A DNA stretch of 64,000 nt from positions 124,001-188,000 of the forward strand of contig JAHBSL010000004.1 in NCBI GenBank assembly GCA_019639135.1, given 5' to 3'. Shown piece by piece: positions 43,072 to 51,706 of the stretch; the first letter of the stretch is position 1; the number at the start of each line of letters is the position of its first letter. Origin of the DNA: Acidobacteriota bacterium. Its GTDB lineage: Bacteria; Acidobacteriota; Blastocatellia; Pyrinomonadales; Pyrinomonadaceae. Position numbers and translations under genes: made by a program. The notes under the pieces were generated by a model. It was not told the DNA's origin, did no database searches, and saw only the letters and a list, made by a program, of their open reading frames with translations.

Positions 43072-44148
43072 ATGGCACTCGACATCGCTAAGATACAGCA
43101 ACTGCTTGGGAGCGAGGCGGAGACGCTGCTCGCGCATGAATCGAAGACAATTTCTAAGGACCAGCTTTATCTGCCGGGCGGCGACTTCGTCGACCGGGTC
43201 GTTTCGCAATCGGACCGCAATCCGATGGTGATGCGGTCGATGCAGACGCTTTTTGACACGGGGCGGCTTGCCGGAACGGGCTATCTCTCGATCCTGCCGG
43301 TCGATCAGGGCATTGAGCACTCGGCCGGTGCGAGCTTTGCACCGAACCCGCAGTATTTCGACCCCGAGAACATCGTCAAGCTCGCCATCGAGGGCGGCTG
43401 CAACGCGGTTGCTTCGACCTACGGCGTGCTCGGTTCGGTCGCCCGCAAATATGCACACAAGATCCCGTTCATCGTAAAGATCAACCACAACGAGCTGCTC
43501 ACCTACCCGAACGCCTTTGATCAGGTGATGTTCGGCACCATCGAGCAGGCACGGAACATGGGTGCCGTCGCCGTCGGGGCGACGATCTATTTCGGCTCGG
43601 ACAACGCGACGCGGCAGATAACCGAGGTCGCCGAGGCATTTGCCTATGCCCATGAGCTCGGGATGGCGACCATCCTCTGGTGCTATCTACGCAATTCGAA
43701 GTTCAAAACGGCCGAGGGCGATATGCACACCGCCGCCGACCTTACCGGACAGGCGAACCACCTCGGCGTGACAATCCAGGCCGACATCATCAAACAGAAG
43801 CTGCCCGAACGTAACGGCGGCTACAACGTGCTCAACACCGAAAGCAGCTACGGCAAGACCAACCCGAAGATCTACTCGGAGCTGACGACCGACAACCCGA
43901 TCGACCTCGTCCGCTATCAGGTGGCGAATTGCTACATGGGCCGCTCGGGATTGATCAACTCCGGCGGCGAATCAAAGGGCTCCGGCGACCTTGCCGATGC
44001 CGTCCGCACGGCGGTTGTAAACAAACGTGGCGGCGGAACCGGCCTCATCTCCGGCCGCAAAGCGTTCCAACGCCCAATGGCCGAAGGCGTAGAGCTCCTC
44101 AATGCTATTCAGGACGTTTACCTCTGCAAGGACGTGACCGTGGCTTGA
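43072..44148 (+). CDS. fbaB: Class I fructose-bisphosphate aldolase (DhnA/FbaB type)
   Basis: Schiff-base aldolase of 358 residues for glycolysis and gluconeogenesis. Motifs include '[24 protein letters not shown]', '[14 protein letters not shown]', '[22 protein letters not shown]' and '[21 protein letters not shown]', the DhnA-type family with the active-site Lys in the last. '[11 protein letters not shown]' binds phosphate. It is transcribed from a strong -10 and ends in a clean terminator. The last 39 bp ([12 protein letters not shown] plus stop) recur in diverged form at 48046-48084 beyond the lipase gene. Confidence 0.95.
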   Translation: MALDIAKIQQLLGSEAETLLAHESKTISKDQLYLPGGDFVDRVVSQSDRNPMVMRSMQTLFDTGRLAGTGYLSILPVDQGIEHSAGASFAPNPQYFDPENIVKLAIEGGCNAVASTYGVLGSVARKYAHKIPFIVKINHNELLTYPNAFDQVMFGTIEQARNMGAVAVGATIYFGSDNATRQITEVAEAFAYAHELGMATILWCYLRNSKFKTAEGDMHTAADLTGQANHLGVTIQADIIKQKLPERNGGYNVLNTESSYGKTNPKIYSELTTDNPIDLVRYQVANCYMGRSGLINSGGESKGSGDLADAVRTAVVNKRGGGTGLISGRKAFQRPMAEGVELLNAIQDVYLCKDVTVA

Positions 44149-44170
44149 TCTGGACCTAATTGATGAATTA

Positions 44171-44204
44171 AGGCTCCGGGCATAGATGTTCCGGAGCTTT
44201 TTTC
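44171..44204 (+). terminator. Rho-independent terminator of fbaB
   Basis: GCTCCGG / CCGGAGC stem around an 11-nt loop, followed by six T. It lies 23 bp after the fbaB stop. Confidence 0.92.
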
Positions 44205-44223
44205 GTTTTCAGCGAAAAAATTC

Positions 44224-44251
44224 TTGACACTTAGGCGGGGGGGCGTACTAT
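44224..44251 (+). promoter_or_regulatory. Sigma-70-type promoter upstream of the lipase-like gene
   Basis: Perfect -35 TTGACA (44224-44229) and TACTAT (44246-44251) with a 16-bp, G-rich spacer. It lies directly after the fbaB terminator and would make a leader of about 340 nt for the gene at 44603. Confidence 0.7.
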
Positions 44252-44602
44252 GATTGACAAAAGTTAGTCAGGTAGTTGTTTTATGCCTTTCCCGCACTCC
44301 CAGTTCGTTTACTACAATCGGCGTCTCCCAAGGCGTTCCGGCTCGGAGTGTCCGGGAAAAGGCTTTCGAACATATTCGCAGAACAAGAAATGCCCTGAAG
44401 GTTACGGCAATAACCCTCAGGGCGTGCTTGTTTAAGGCGTCTCTGCTGCATTGGAACAACAGATGCGTTTAACATCAGCAAACACATCTTAGCGTATATG
44501 CAGCGACAGACACAACCCAAAACGCGGAGAAACCGATGCGGACATCGCTAACCGTTCCATTCGTTTTCGCTTTCTTCTTTTGCTCGGAAAAGGAGAGAGA
44601 AA
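44252..44602 (+). other. Long leader region with a stable hairpin
   Basis: About 350 bp between the promoter and the lipase-like ATG. At 44393-44422 CCCTGA-A-GGTTA pairs with TAACC-C-TCAGGG around CGGCAA, a strong hairpin without a T-tract. A TTG-started 72-codon frame (44254-44472) crosses it but has no ribosome site or recognisable product. I see no known riboswitch. Confidence 0.5.
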
Positions 44603-47600
44603 ATGAAATCGAGATGGATTCTGTTTTTCATTATTGTATGCGTCTTTGTCGTCGATGCGATGTCGCAAAGCGAGCCGCGACGCTTTTATCGGCTCGATGT
44701 CGTCGAGCGGTCGTCACCAAGTTTGGAAGTGCTTGCTGCCCCGTCGATCAACGACTTTGGTGAAGTAGCTTTTGGTGCTAGAAAAACACCGGGCGGCGGT
44801 ACGGTATTCTTAAGTCGAATCGGTGAGGCAAATGTCAATCTGATGACATTCTTGAGCAACGATCCAAACCACTTCGTTTCGGGCAGGGTGCAGATAAACG
44901 ATTTAGGTAAAGTAATTGTGCAAGCAACGGTTTCCCCTGCAAACCCTTCCTTCTTATTGCGAAGGATCAATGGAATTAACGACTTCACGCTCATAGCTAA
45001 TGGCGGATCAACCGGACAAGATTTCAATCAGATCTTTTCTAATTCCAGTGGGATGAATAATCTGGGTGATGCGGTTTTCTTAACTCAGACCGGACTTAAC
45101 AATCCAACCGTAACGACCGGTGAAAGGCCTAACTTCTCGAGACTTGTACACTCCACAGGAGCGGTTGTAAACCCATCGATCAGCGATTGTGGATACATTG
45201 TAACGAGAGCAGGATCGATCCAAACAAGCCCGATAGTGCTGTACTCGTATGACCTTACAGTATCTCAGGTCATTGCCAGCACTGCTGATGGATTCACTTC
45301 TCTTGGTCAAAGCCCTGCGATCAGCAACTTTTGCGAGGTCGTGACGTTTTACGGCGACCTTAATGCTGCTGGTGCGGAAACTCTCGGGACAAACCCGGGC
45401 CCAGGGATTTTTGCCTCGATCGAGATCGACAAAGAAAAGGGCACCCGCAGGATCGTACGTCTGGCTGGAAGGCTGTTCGAGGATATCTCGGCACCGGGCG
45501 GAAACGATGACGGTTGGTGCGATGCTGGCGAGACCTGTGTTCCCGGCGAGCTTGGCTTCACTTCGAGCGGCACACCGATAGTGTTCAACTCTTTCGACCC
45601 ATCTAACCGGGTTGCGGTTACTCATCAGGAAGTCGGAGCAAAGGGCATCGAGGACGACATCTTTGTGGTTTCGTTTCAGGGAACTCCGAACGTCGCGAGC
45701 GATAACCCAAACCGGCCGTTCAGCAATCAGTACGGCATTTGGACCGTTACAACACAGATCAAGAATGTCAGCGGTGTCCTTCGCGAACGGCCGAATGTTC
45801 CGGTGCCGGTGGTTCAAGTCGGCGATGTGGTTGACGGCCGAACGGTAAACGCGATCAATGTTTACGACCCACTCGCGGGCGTTTTGACACCCGGCTCAAC
45901 ATCCCAAAGTCCCGGCGACCACCGCCTCGCCTTCCACCTCGTCACCAACAACGGCAACCTCATCGTTCGCGCGAAGCGGCAAGTTGAAGTTCCCGTCATT
46001 TTCATTCCGGGAATTACGGGTAGCCGATTAGTAGAGAATACGGGCAGTACGCCGGTCGAGCGATGGCCTGGTCTCGGGCCGGCGATTTTTACCGGCAGCA
46101 ACCTCGACCGGCTACGACCATCAACGAATGCCGACATTGTGGCGACAGACGTGATCCGCTACTTACTACCGGGCAGTCTGAAGCCAATTTACGGTCCGAT
46201 CGTGGAACACCTAAGCATGACCGGTGGTTTAACAGAGTACTCGGTAGACGGTGACCCGAGTAGGCGGACTGAACAGGGGTGTGACCTGGCACAACGCTTC
46301 AATAGTCCTATGCTTTTTGTCTTCGCATACGACTGGCGCAAGAGTAGCGTTGAGAACGCCAACAAGTTAAAGGATTACGTTGGCTGCATCCAGCGATTCT
46401 ATCCCGAAACAGAGGTCGATATTGTCGCACACAGCATGGGCGGTCTGCTTGCAAGACGATATATCATTTCTAACCCAGATGACCATAGCGTTCGCAAGAT
46501 GATCTCTATTGGCTCGCCGTTTTTAGGTGCACCTGAGGCTCTTCAGGTTCTTGAAACGGGAAAACCGAAGTCTCTAGAAGGAGTTCTCGGCAAAACGGCT
46601 TTGCGGTTATCGCCGCCTCGAATAAAGAATCTGGCGATTGAGTCTCAAGCGGTTCACGAACTTCTGCCATCGTGGGGGTATTTTGCTCTCGGCGGACGGC
46701 CATTTGTCGAAGAAACATTTGATATTAACGGCAACGGCACAGTCCCTGAAGAGTATGACTACCCGCAGATATTTGCGTTTTTCAATGACCGATATCAGAC
46801 CGCTCCCTACCTCGCAAATGACATCTTTCACAGCGCACAGGGTCAAGACGACTGGCGACTTGATACAAGCGGTGTTGAGTATTTTCACATTTTCGGTGAA
46901 CGGAAAAGTGAAGACACCATTGAACAGGTGGTTGCGAGACCGATAGCTAAGAAACCGATCTCAATTACACGTGTTGATCTCCGGCTTCGAGCCAAATTTG
47001 GACCTGGCGACAAGACGGTTCCACGACGGAGTGCGGAAAGAATAGGTAACGATCTCAACTTTAATTTTTCGGACGCAACTCTGCGAGCGTATGTTTCGGG
47101 TAGTGCTTCGGAGGACACTCGTTACGAACACTTGGGTCTTGTCGTGGCCCCGGAGGTGAGAGACCAGATTTTGGTCTATCTGGGTCTAACGTCCCAACCA
47201 TCAGTCTTCACTCTTGCGAGTGAGAGAGGAGGAAAAGAAATGCCGTCCTATGAATATAAAGCGAACAGTGGTTTGAGTTTGGAAAGTCTAGCACCGCCAA
47301 AGGCGGAGATGTTCTACGCTACGATCGAAGGAGTTGACCGTTTGGATATTACTGACAATGAGGGCAGTACGAACACACCTCTTGGCGACGACGGCTTCGA
47401 ACTCTCAGTTCCAGGGATCGGCTACCATGGCGGAATTTACGGAGACGCGGTCAACATCGGATATCATGGCCTGACAATACCTGCTGATGAAGGCCAATAC
47501 ACGATCACGTTCCAAACTGGGGCGGATTCGATCGACATAGAAGTCTTGAAAGGCGTCGGGAACAGCTCGCCGAATCTTGCGATTAGGTATATAGATTTGG

Positions 47601-48004
47601 ATTTACCTCCGAATGTGGAATGTCTGCTGACGTTCAGCCCATCGGGAGTTCCAGATCTGCGTTACGATTCAAATGGTGACGGGACTTATGACGTGGTGGT
47701 ACCGGCGCATGTTCGGGTTACTGGAACGGCGGCACAGGATGTAACTGCTCCGGCGGTGACGCTGACATACAGTAAGCGAAGCAGTCAGGGACGGACCATT
47801 ACCATCAATGCAGCAGACAGCGAATCCGGCGTTCAGACGGTTTACTATCGCATCGGCGAGACCGGGCCGTATCAGATATACACCGGAACGTTCTTTCTCC
47901 ATCTGCCGACGGCAAAGGTCGTCGAAGCGTTTGCTGATGACAACGTCGGTAACCGGTCAAGCCCGATCCGCGTCGTCGTCCCGGCCTGGAACGAGGCACC
48001 GTGA
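44603..48004 (+). CDS. Secreted multidomain protein with a lipase-like alpha/beta hydrolase
   Basis: A 1133-residue exported protein (signal peptide to about residue 21; AAAGGAGAGAGAAA before the ATG). Residues ~22-300 hold repeats of the 'INDFGEVAFGARKTPGGGTVFLSR' kind, seen in choice-of-anchor and beta-propeller-like proteins. An alpha/beta hydrolase follows: IFIPGITGSRL (~466) and nucleophile elbow VAHSMGGLLARRY (Ser ~611), like LCAT or PGAP1 lipases. The C-terminal ~250 residues are beta-rich, with a bacterial-surface-type 'NAADSESGVQTVYYRIGE' domain. Codon use is clearly more AT-rich than in the neighbours. It lies between two copies of the fbaB 3' end. Confidence 0.82.
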   Translation: MKSRWILFFIIVCVFVVDAMSQSEPRRFYRLDVVERSSPSLEVLAAPSINDFGEVAFGARKTPGGGTVFLSRIGEANVNLMTFLSNDPNHFVSGRVQINDLGKVIVQATVSPANPSFLLRRINGINDFTLIANGGSTGQDFNQIFSNSSGMNNLGDAVFLTQTGLNNPTVTTGERPNFSRLVHSTGAVVNPSISDCGYIVTRAGSIQTSPIVLYSYDLTVSQVIASTADGFTSLGQSPAISNFCEVVTFYGDLNAAGAETLGTNPGPGIFASIEIDKEKGTRRIVRLAGRLFEDISAPGGNDDGWCDAGETCVPGELGFTSSGTPIVFNSFDPSNRVAVTHQEVGAKGIEDDIFVVSFQGTPNVASDNPNRPFSNQYGIWTVTTQIKNVSGVLRERPNVPVPVVQVGDVVDGRTVNAINVYDPLAGVLTPGSTSQSPGDHRLAFHLVTNNGNLIVRAKRQVEVPVIFIPGITGSRLVENTGSTPVERWPGLGPAIFTGSNLDRLRPSTNADIVATDVIRYLLPGSLKPIYGPIVEHLSMTGGLTEYSVDGDPSRRTEQGCDLAQRFNSPMLFVFAYDWRKSSVENANKLKDYVGCIQRFYPETEVDIVAHSMGGLLARRYIISNPDDHSVRKMISIGSPFLGAPEALQVLETGKPKSLEGVLGKTALRLSPPRIKNLAIESQAVHELLPSWGYFALGGRPFVEETFDINGNGTVPEEYDYPQIFAFFNDRYQTAPYLANDIFHSAQGQDDWRLDTSGVEYFHIFGERKSEDTIEQVVARPIAKKPISITRVDLRLRAKFGPGDKTVPRRSAERIGNDLNFNFSDATLRAYVSGSASEDTRYEHLGLVVAPEVRDQILVYLGLTSQPSVFTLASERGGKEMPSYEYKANSGLSLESLAPPKAEMFYATIEGVDRLDITDNEGSTNTPLGDDGFELSVPGIGYHGGIYGDAVNIGYHGLTIPADEGQYTITFQTGADSIDIEVLKGVGNSSPNLAIRYIDLDLPPNVECLLTFSPSGVPDLRYDSNGDGTYDVVVPAHVRVTGTAAQDVTAPAVTLTYSKRSSQGRTITINAADSESGVQTVYYRIGETGPYQIYTGTFFLHLPTAKVVEAFADDNVGNRSSPIRVVVPAWNEAP

Positions 48005-48033
48005 ACGGTGGTTTATTGCAAGAGGAACAGATC

Positions 48034-48084
48034 GCTTGCACCATCGAGGTCGTTTACCTCTCTAAGGACGTGACCGTGGCTTGA
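48034..48084 (+). other. Second, diverged copy of the fbaB 3' end
   Basis: The 39 bp 48046-48084 match 35/39 the last 39 bp of fbaB (44110-44148), stop codon included, and encode EVVYLSKDVTVA against [12 protein letters not shown]. Similarity fades upstream near 48034. The copy is out of context: no start or body of an aldolase gene is attached. Confidence 0.88.
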
Positions 48085-48112
48085 GCTTGCAGGCATTTTT
48101 CGAACACAAAAG

Positions 48113-48136
48113 GCAGCCTTTGCGGGCTGCTTTTTT
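48113..48136 (+). terminator. Terminator after the duplicated fbaB end
   Basis: GCAGCC / GGCTGC stem, 6-nt loop, then six T. It lies 28 bp after the duplicated stop, a spacing close to that of the real fbaB terminator. Its stem sequence is different, so the terminator too may have come with the second copy. Confidence 0.85.
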
Positions 48137-48367
48137 CTTTCAGGCAGAAACCCGACCGGAGCCTGAAAGGATAAAGGATAAAGGAGAAGGTGTGCGCTAC
48201 GGGTTCCGTTTTCTTGTTTTCTTCTTTCGCGTGGTTAAAGAACCTTTGATCGCAAATGGCGTCGTCTTCGACGACTCGGTTGTTCTTTTGGCATGACCCA
48301 CGTCTTGCGACGTGGGCTACATCAATGCCGACGTCTTCGACGACTGGCGCATACTGCATTGGATGTT

Positions 48368-48395
48368 AAGCCCTTGGTGACACGCGGGCTTCTGC
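48368..48395 (+). repeat. Copy 4 of the AGCCCTT...GCGGGC palindrome
   Basis: AAGCCCTTGGTGACACGCGG followed by GCTTCTGC. It shares the GCGGGCTT(C/G)TGC extension with the copy at 14723. Confidence 0.75.
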
Positions 48396-48439
48396 AAATC
48401 TGGCTCTGCCCTTGTCGCTCGTCACTCGTCACTAACACG

Positions 48440-48467
48440 AGCCCTTGCTTACGGTCGGGTCTCTGAC
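48440..48467 (+). repeat. Copy 5 of the AGCCCTT...GCGGGC palindrome
   Basis: AGCCCTTGCTTACGGTCGGG followed by TCTCTGAC; the right arm is degraded (GTCGGGT for GCGGGCT). Confidence 0.65.
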
Positions 48468-48526
48468 GCGGGCGGCGTGCAGGTTCGGTCGCGCGTTTGG
48501 TATGCTTTCGGCATCAAACGTTTTCG

Positions 48527-49606
48527 ATGGAGCTTGTCGGCCGACTCAGCCAAAAGTTTGTCTTGATGCACGTTTCGGGCATTCCGGTGCGTGCGGATGT
48601 CCGCTGGCTGGCGGTGCTTCTGGTCATCTCGGGCGTTATTGCGGGGGGCATCGCACCGATCACGGGCAGCCTCGCGGTCAGCTTTGCTCTTGGGCTTTCG
48701 GCTACGCTCGTCTTCTTTGTCTCGATCTTTATTCATGAATTCTCACATGCGGCGGTCGCCCGGATGGAAGGGCTCCGCGTGGTCGAGATCGTCCTGCATC
48801 CCTTCGGCGGGCTGACGCGGTTTGCGAGCGAGCCCGATTCGCCGCGGGCGGAGTTTCGGGTGGCGATCGCCGGGCCGGCGGCGAGCTTTGTTCTGGCGGT
48901 CGTTTTTGGTGCGGCGGCGGCCGCGGCGGATGCGGCGGAGCTCAACGTGCTCTCGCGGCTGATGCTGACGCTTGCGATCGGCAATCTCCTGGTCGCGGCT
49001 TTCAATATGTTTCCGGGCTATCCGCTTGATGGCGGCCGCGTATTGCGGGCATATCTCTGGCGGACCGGGCGAAACCTTACCGAGGCGACCATCCTCACCG
49101 GCCGGAGCGGGCAATGGATAGGGGCGACGCTTATCGCCTTCGGCATTCTGATCGTCATCGCCCGGCAGGATCTTTTCACCGGGCTCTGGGCCGTTATCGT
49201 CGGCATTTTTCTTTTTGACGCGGCCGGTTCGATCATCCGCGAGATGAACTCGGCCGCCCAGGTGCGGGTGCAAGATGTGATGAAGCTCGCCGTCGCCATC
49301 GAGCCCGAGCGGACCATCCACGAGGTCGTGGAAAATATCCTGCCGATGAACCGCCAGCCCGTCTTCCCGGTCGCCCGCGAAAAGCAGCTTTTCGGAATGC
49401 TGCTGCTTACCGAGATACGCGAACTCGACCCCAAGGCGTGGCACTCGACCACGGTCGCGGACGTTATGCGGCCCATCGCGGCCGAGCACTTCGTTGATCT
49501 TGAAACAACATTGATCGAGGCCCGCGAGGCCGTAAGAAGGAACGGCATCGGCGCCGTCTGCGTCGTCAACGCCGATGGGAAACTCGTCGGCGTTTTCCGC
49601 GGATAG
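48527..49606 (+). CDS. Site-2-type (M50) membrane metalloprotease with C-terminal CBS region
   Basis: A 359-residue SpoIVFB/RseP-superfamily intramembrane protease. Zinc-binding H70-E71-F-S-H74 lies in IFIHEFSHAAVARMEG, and the third-ligand motif is FNMFPGYPLDGGRVLRA. About six membrane segments precede a cytoplasmic CBS region ('VQDVMKLAVAIEPERTIHEVVENIL', 'VADVMRPIAAEHFVDLETTLIEA'). The start is set at ATG 48527; a TTG at 48497 and an ATG at 48566 are alternatives, none with a convincing ribosome site. Substrate unknown. It lies 84 bp upstream of cdaA. Confidence 0.88.
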   Translation: MELVGRLSQKFVLMHVSGIPVRADVRWLAVLLVISGVIAGGIAPITGSLAVSFALGLSATLVFFVSIFIHEFSHAAVARMEGLRVVEIVLHPFGGLTRFASEPDSPRAEFRVAIAGPAASFVLAVVFGAAAAAADAAELNVLSRLMLTLAIGNLLVAAFNMFPGYPLDGGRVLRAYLWRTGRNLTEATILTGRSGQWIGATLIAFGILIVIARQDLFTGLWAVIVGIFLFDAAGSIIREMNSAAQVRVQDVMKLAVAIEPERTIHEVVENILPMNRQPVFPVAREKQLFGMLLLTEIRELDPKAWHSTTVADVMRPIAAEHFVDLETTLIEAREAVRRNGIGAVCVVNADGKLVGVFRG

Positions 49607-49689
49607 CAAATAGGCGAAGCCCGTAGCCAAAACCTGTGATATTCTAGGTGTTTAACACCCCTTCGAAGCACGGCTTCGAACCGCCGAAG

Positions 49690-50526
49690 ATGGAAATGAC
49701 CGACTACATACCTTCGCTGAACACGCTGCGTAATCTGCTTGATATTACGCTCGTCTTCATCATTGTGTATGTCGTGCTCAAGCTGCTTCGCGGAACCCGG
49801 GCCGTCCCGACGATGGTCGGCATCGTGCTCATCGCTTTGCTCTACTGGCTATCGGTCGCGCAGGATCTGGCAACGCTCGAGTTCGTGCTCCGCTGGGCGG
49901 TCGTGCTGCTGCCCTTTGCCATCATAGTCCTGTTCCAATCGGAGATCAGGCAGGCTCTCATCTATTTTGCCAACCGGCTTCGGTTCCCGATCGTAAAGCG
50001 GCAGCGGGGCCAATTTGGCGGCAGTGTTTATGACGAGATCGTCCTTGCCGTTACGACGCTTTCATCTGAAAAGACGGGCGCGCTGCTCGTTATCGAACGC
50101 AACGTCGGCCTGAGGAACTTTATCGATTCCGGCGTTCAGCTTGATGCCGTTATCAGCTACGACCTGCTGGTCACTATCTTTGACCCGGCAACGCCGCTCC
50201 ACGACGGAGCCGTCGTTATCAAAGATGAACGCATCGCGGCGGCTTCGGTCTTTCTACCGCTGACGAAAAACCCGGAGATCTCCCGCGAGCTCGGCACCCG
50301 ACACCGTGCCGCCATCGGCATCACCGAAGGAACGGATGCGATCTCGATAGTCGTCTCGGAAGAAACGGGCCTCGTCACATGGGTCGAGGGCGGGCGAGTT
50401 CGCCGCAACGTCGATACGGCGGGCTTGCGCAAGCTGCTCTTTACCGCGATGGGTGTACCGCTCGGCGGCTCGCAAAAGAAGGCACTTAAGAACATCGAGG
50501 AGGCAAAGAGCGAAGCCGCGACCTAG
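49690..50526 (+). CDS. cdaA: Diadenylate cyclase CdaA
   Basis: Membrane-bound enzyme that makes cyclic di-AMP from two ATP, governing potassium and turgor. Three N-terminal helices (LLDITLVFIIVYVVLKLL...) precede the DAC domain with the DGA motif in PLHDGAVVIKDERI (~171) and RHR in GTRHRAAIGITEGTDA (~204). The start at ATG 49690 gives 278 residues; a GTG 42 bp upstream is less likely. The stop TAG is directly followed by the ybbR ATG at 50527, the usual cdaA-cdaR pairing. The potassium channel at 16534 is a plausible but unproven target pathway. Confidence 0.95.
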   Translation: MEMTDYIPSLNTLRNLLDITLVFIIVYVVLKLLRGTRAVPTMVGIVLIALLYWLSVAQDLATLEFVLRWAVVLLPFAIIVLFQSEIRQALIYFANRLRFPIVKRQRGQFGGSVYDEIVLAVTTLSSEKTGALLVIERNVGLRNFIDSGVQLDAVISYDLLVTIFDPATPLHDGAVVIKDERIAAASVFLPLTKNPEISRELGTRHRAAIGITEGTDAISIVVSEETGLVTWVEGGRVRRNVDTAGLRKLLFTAMGVPLGGSQKKALKNIEEAKSEAAT

Positions 50527-51453
50527 ATGGAGCCCTTAAGCCAAAAGTTAGCCGAAGCGGGCTCCGTTGGGATCTTTCTCAAGCACATCCTGCGGAAGGT
50601 CTTTCTTGAGGATTGGCTCATCAAGCTGGTCGCGCTCGGCGTTACGCTTGCCCTTTGGGTCGGTGTAACAGGCCTCAGCACACCGACCCGCGAACAGATA
50701 CCCGCGGTCCCGATAACGCTCCGGACCGCCGAGAACCTCGTCGTCAGCAATACACCGCTTGAAACCGCAAGCATCGTCGTCAGCGGCGACAAGCGTCGGC
50801 TCGGGCAGATCGACCGGACGGCACTACGTTTTTATCTTGACCTTACGGGCCTCAGGCCGGGCGAACACGTCGTTGACCTGCTGCCGCAGGCCGATGCGCT
50901 CGACCTGCCGAACGGCGTCAAGGTCGAAGAGATCAGCCCGGCTTACGTTCCCGTCCGGCTCGAGGCCGTACAAGAGAAAATGGTCGGCGTCACGATAGAG
51001 ACACGCGGCGAGCTTGCCCAAGGTTACGAGGAATATTCGCGAACGGCCGCCCCGGCGAGCGTAAGGATCCGCGGGCCGGAGAGCGCCGTCCGGAGCCTTG
51101 AAAGCGTTGCGACCGAGCGGATCGACATCGGCGGAAGCCAGAGCGATGTGATCGTCCGGCAGGTACGGCTTAACGTCGCGAGCGCGAAGATAAACCTGCT
51201 CGACCCCTACGTCGATGTTACGATTCGTATCGGCGAAGAGCGAATGGAACGCATCTACCTCGTCCCGCTTGGCGATGAAAGCGGCCGCCGGGCAACGGTC
51301 GTCCTCTTCGGACCACGAACACCGCTGCTCCAGACCCAGCCGAACGACCTCGGCGTTACGCTCGAACCCGGCGAGAATGGCGAACCCGCACCGAAACTCA
51401 CACTTCCTCGCAACCTTGAAGGCAAGGTCGAAGTCAGAAAGCTCTCGCTTTGA
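50527..51453 (+). CDS. YbbR-domain protein (CdaR-like regulator of CdaA)
   Basis: A 308-residue protein with one membrane helix (about 40-58: LIKLVALGVTLALWVGVTGL) and an external part of YbbR repeats. 'VPITLRTAENLVVSNTPLETASIVVSGDKRRL' and 'LPNGVKVEEISPAYVPVRLEAVQEKMVGVTIETRG' are typical. In Firmicutes the corresponding CdaR modulates the cyclase. It abuts cdaA with no gap, consistent with a shared message. A glmM gene, common next in this operon, is missing. Confidence 0.9.
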   Translation: MEPLSQKLAEAGSVGIFLKHILRKVFLEDWLIKLVALGVTLALWVGVTGLSTPTREQIPAVPITLRTAENLVVSNTPLETASIVVSGDKRRLGQIDRTALRFYLDLTGLRPGEHVVDLLPQADALDLPNGVKVEEISPAYVPVRLEAVQEKMVGVTIETRGELAQGYEEYSRTAAPASVRIRGPESAVRSLESVATERIDIGGSQSDVIVRQVRLNVASAKINLLDPYVDVTIRIGEERMERIYLVPLGDESGRRATVVLFGPRTPLLQTQPNDLGVTLEPGENGEPAPKLTLPRNLEGKVEVRKLSL

Positions 51454-51486
51454 TCTGGATTTTGGCTTATGCGGGCCTGATGGTTA

Positions 51487-51695
51487 CCGTCTCTTTCATC
51501 GCAGAGAACGCAAAGGTTTTCGCAGAGTTCGGAGAGAGGCCGTCGTATTGTACAGTCCGTCTCGTCTCACTAAGCAGCCTCCCTTCGTGGACTTTGTGAA
51601 GAAAGCTCTGCGGACTTTGTGTTTAACCCTCGACTTAAACACAGAGTACACAGAGACTTCGCACAGAGGTCACAAAGAAGCAAATGCCCACGACC
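51487..51695. repeat. 9-bp-period fold-back repeats (CTTTGTG/CACAAAG family)
   Basis: GCAGAGAACGCAAAGG-type units (51500-51535) and the pair GTGGACTTTGTGAAG ... CACAGAGTACACAGAGAC ... CACAGAGGTCACAAAG (51585-51682) make an imperfect large hairpin between two convergent genes. It belongs to the family at 33685 and 56286. Confidence 0.75.
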
Positions 51696-51706
51696 GGATC
51701 GCGAGA

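Larger units (their letters stand above)
48137..48526. other. Gene-free gap with several repeat types
   Basis: Holds a short AAAGGAT heptamer run (48166-48186). Nested hairpins follow: GTCGTC-TTC-GACGAC at 48261-48275, CCCACGTC-TTGC-GACGTGGG at 48297-48316 and a related one at 48330-48344. Two AGCCCTT palindromes (48368, 48440) complete it. No gene is supported; a 71-codon frame at 48081-48296 reads through repeats. Confidence 0.75.

Noticed and set aside
44254..44472. 72-codon TTG-started ORF in the lipase leader
   Set aside because: No ribosome site and no recognisable product; crosses a strong hairpin. Mentioned only as part of the leader.
48081..48296. 71-codon ORF after the duplicated fbaB end
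   Set aside because: Reads through a terminator and repeat hairpins; no support as a gene.
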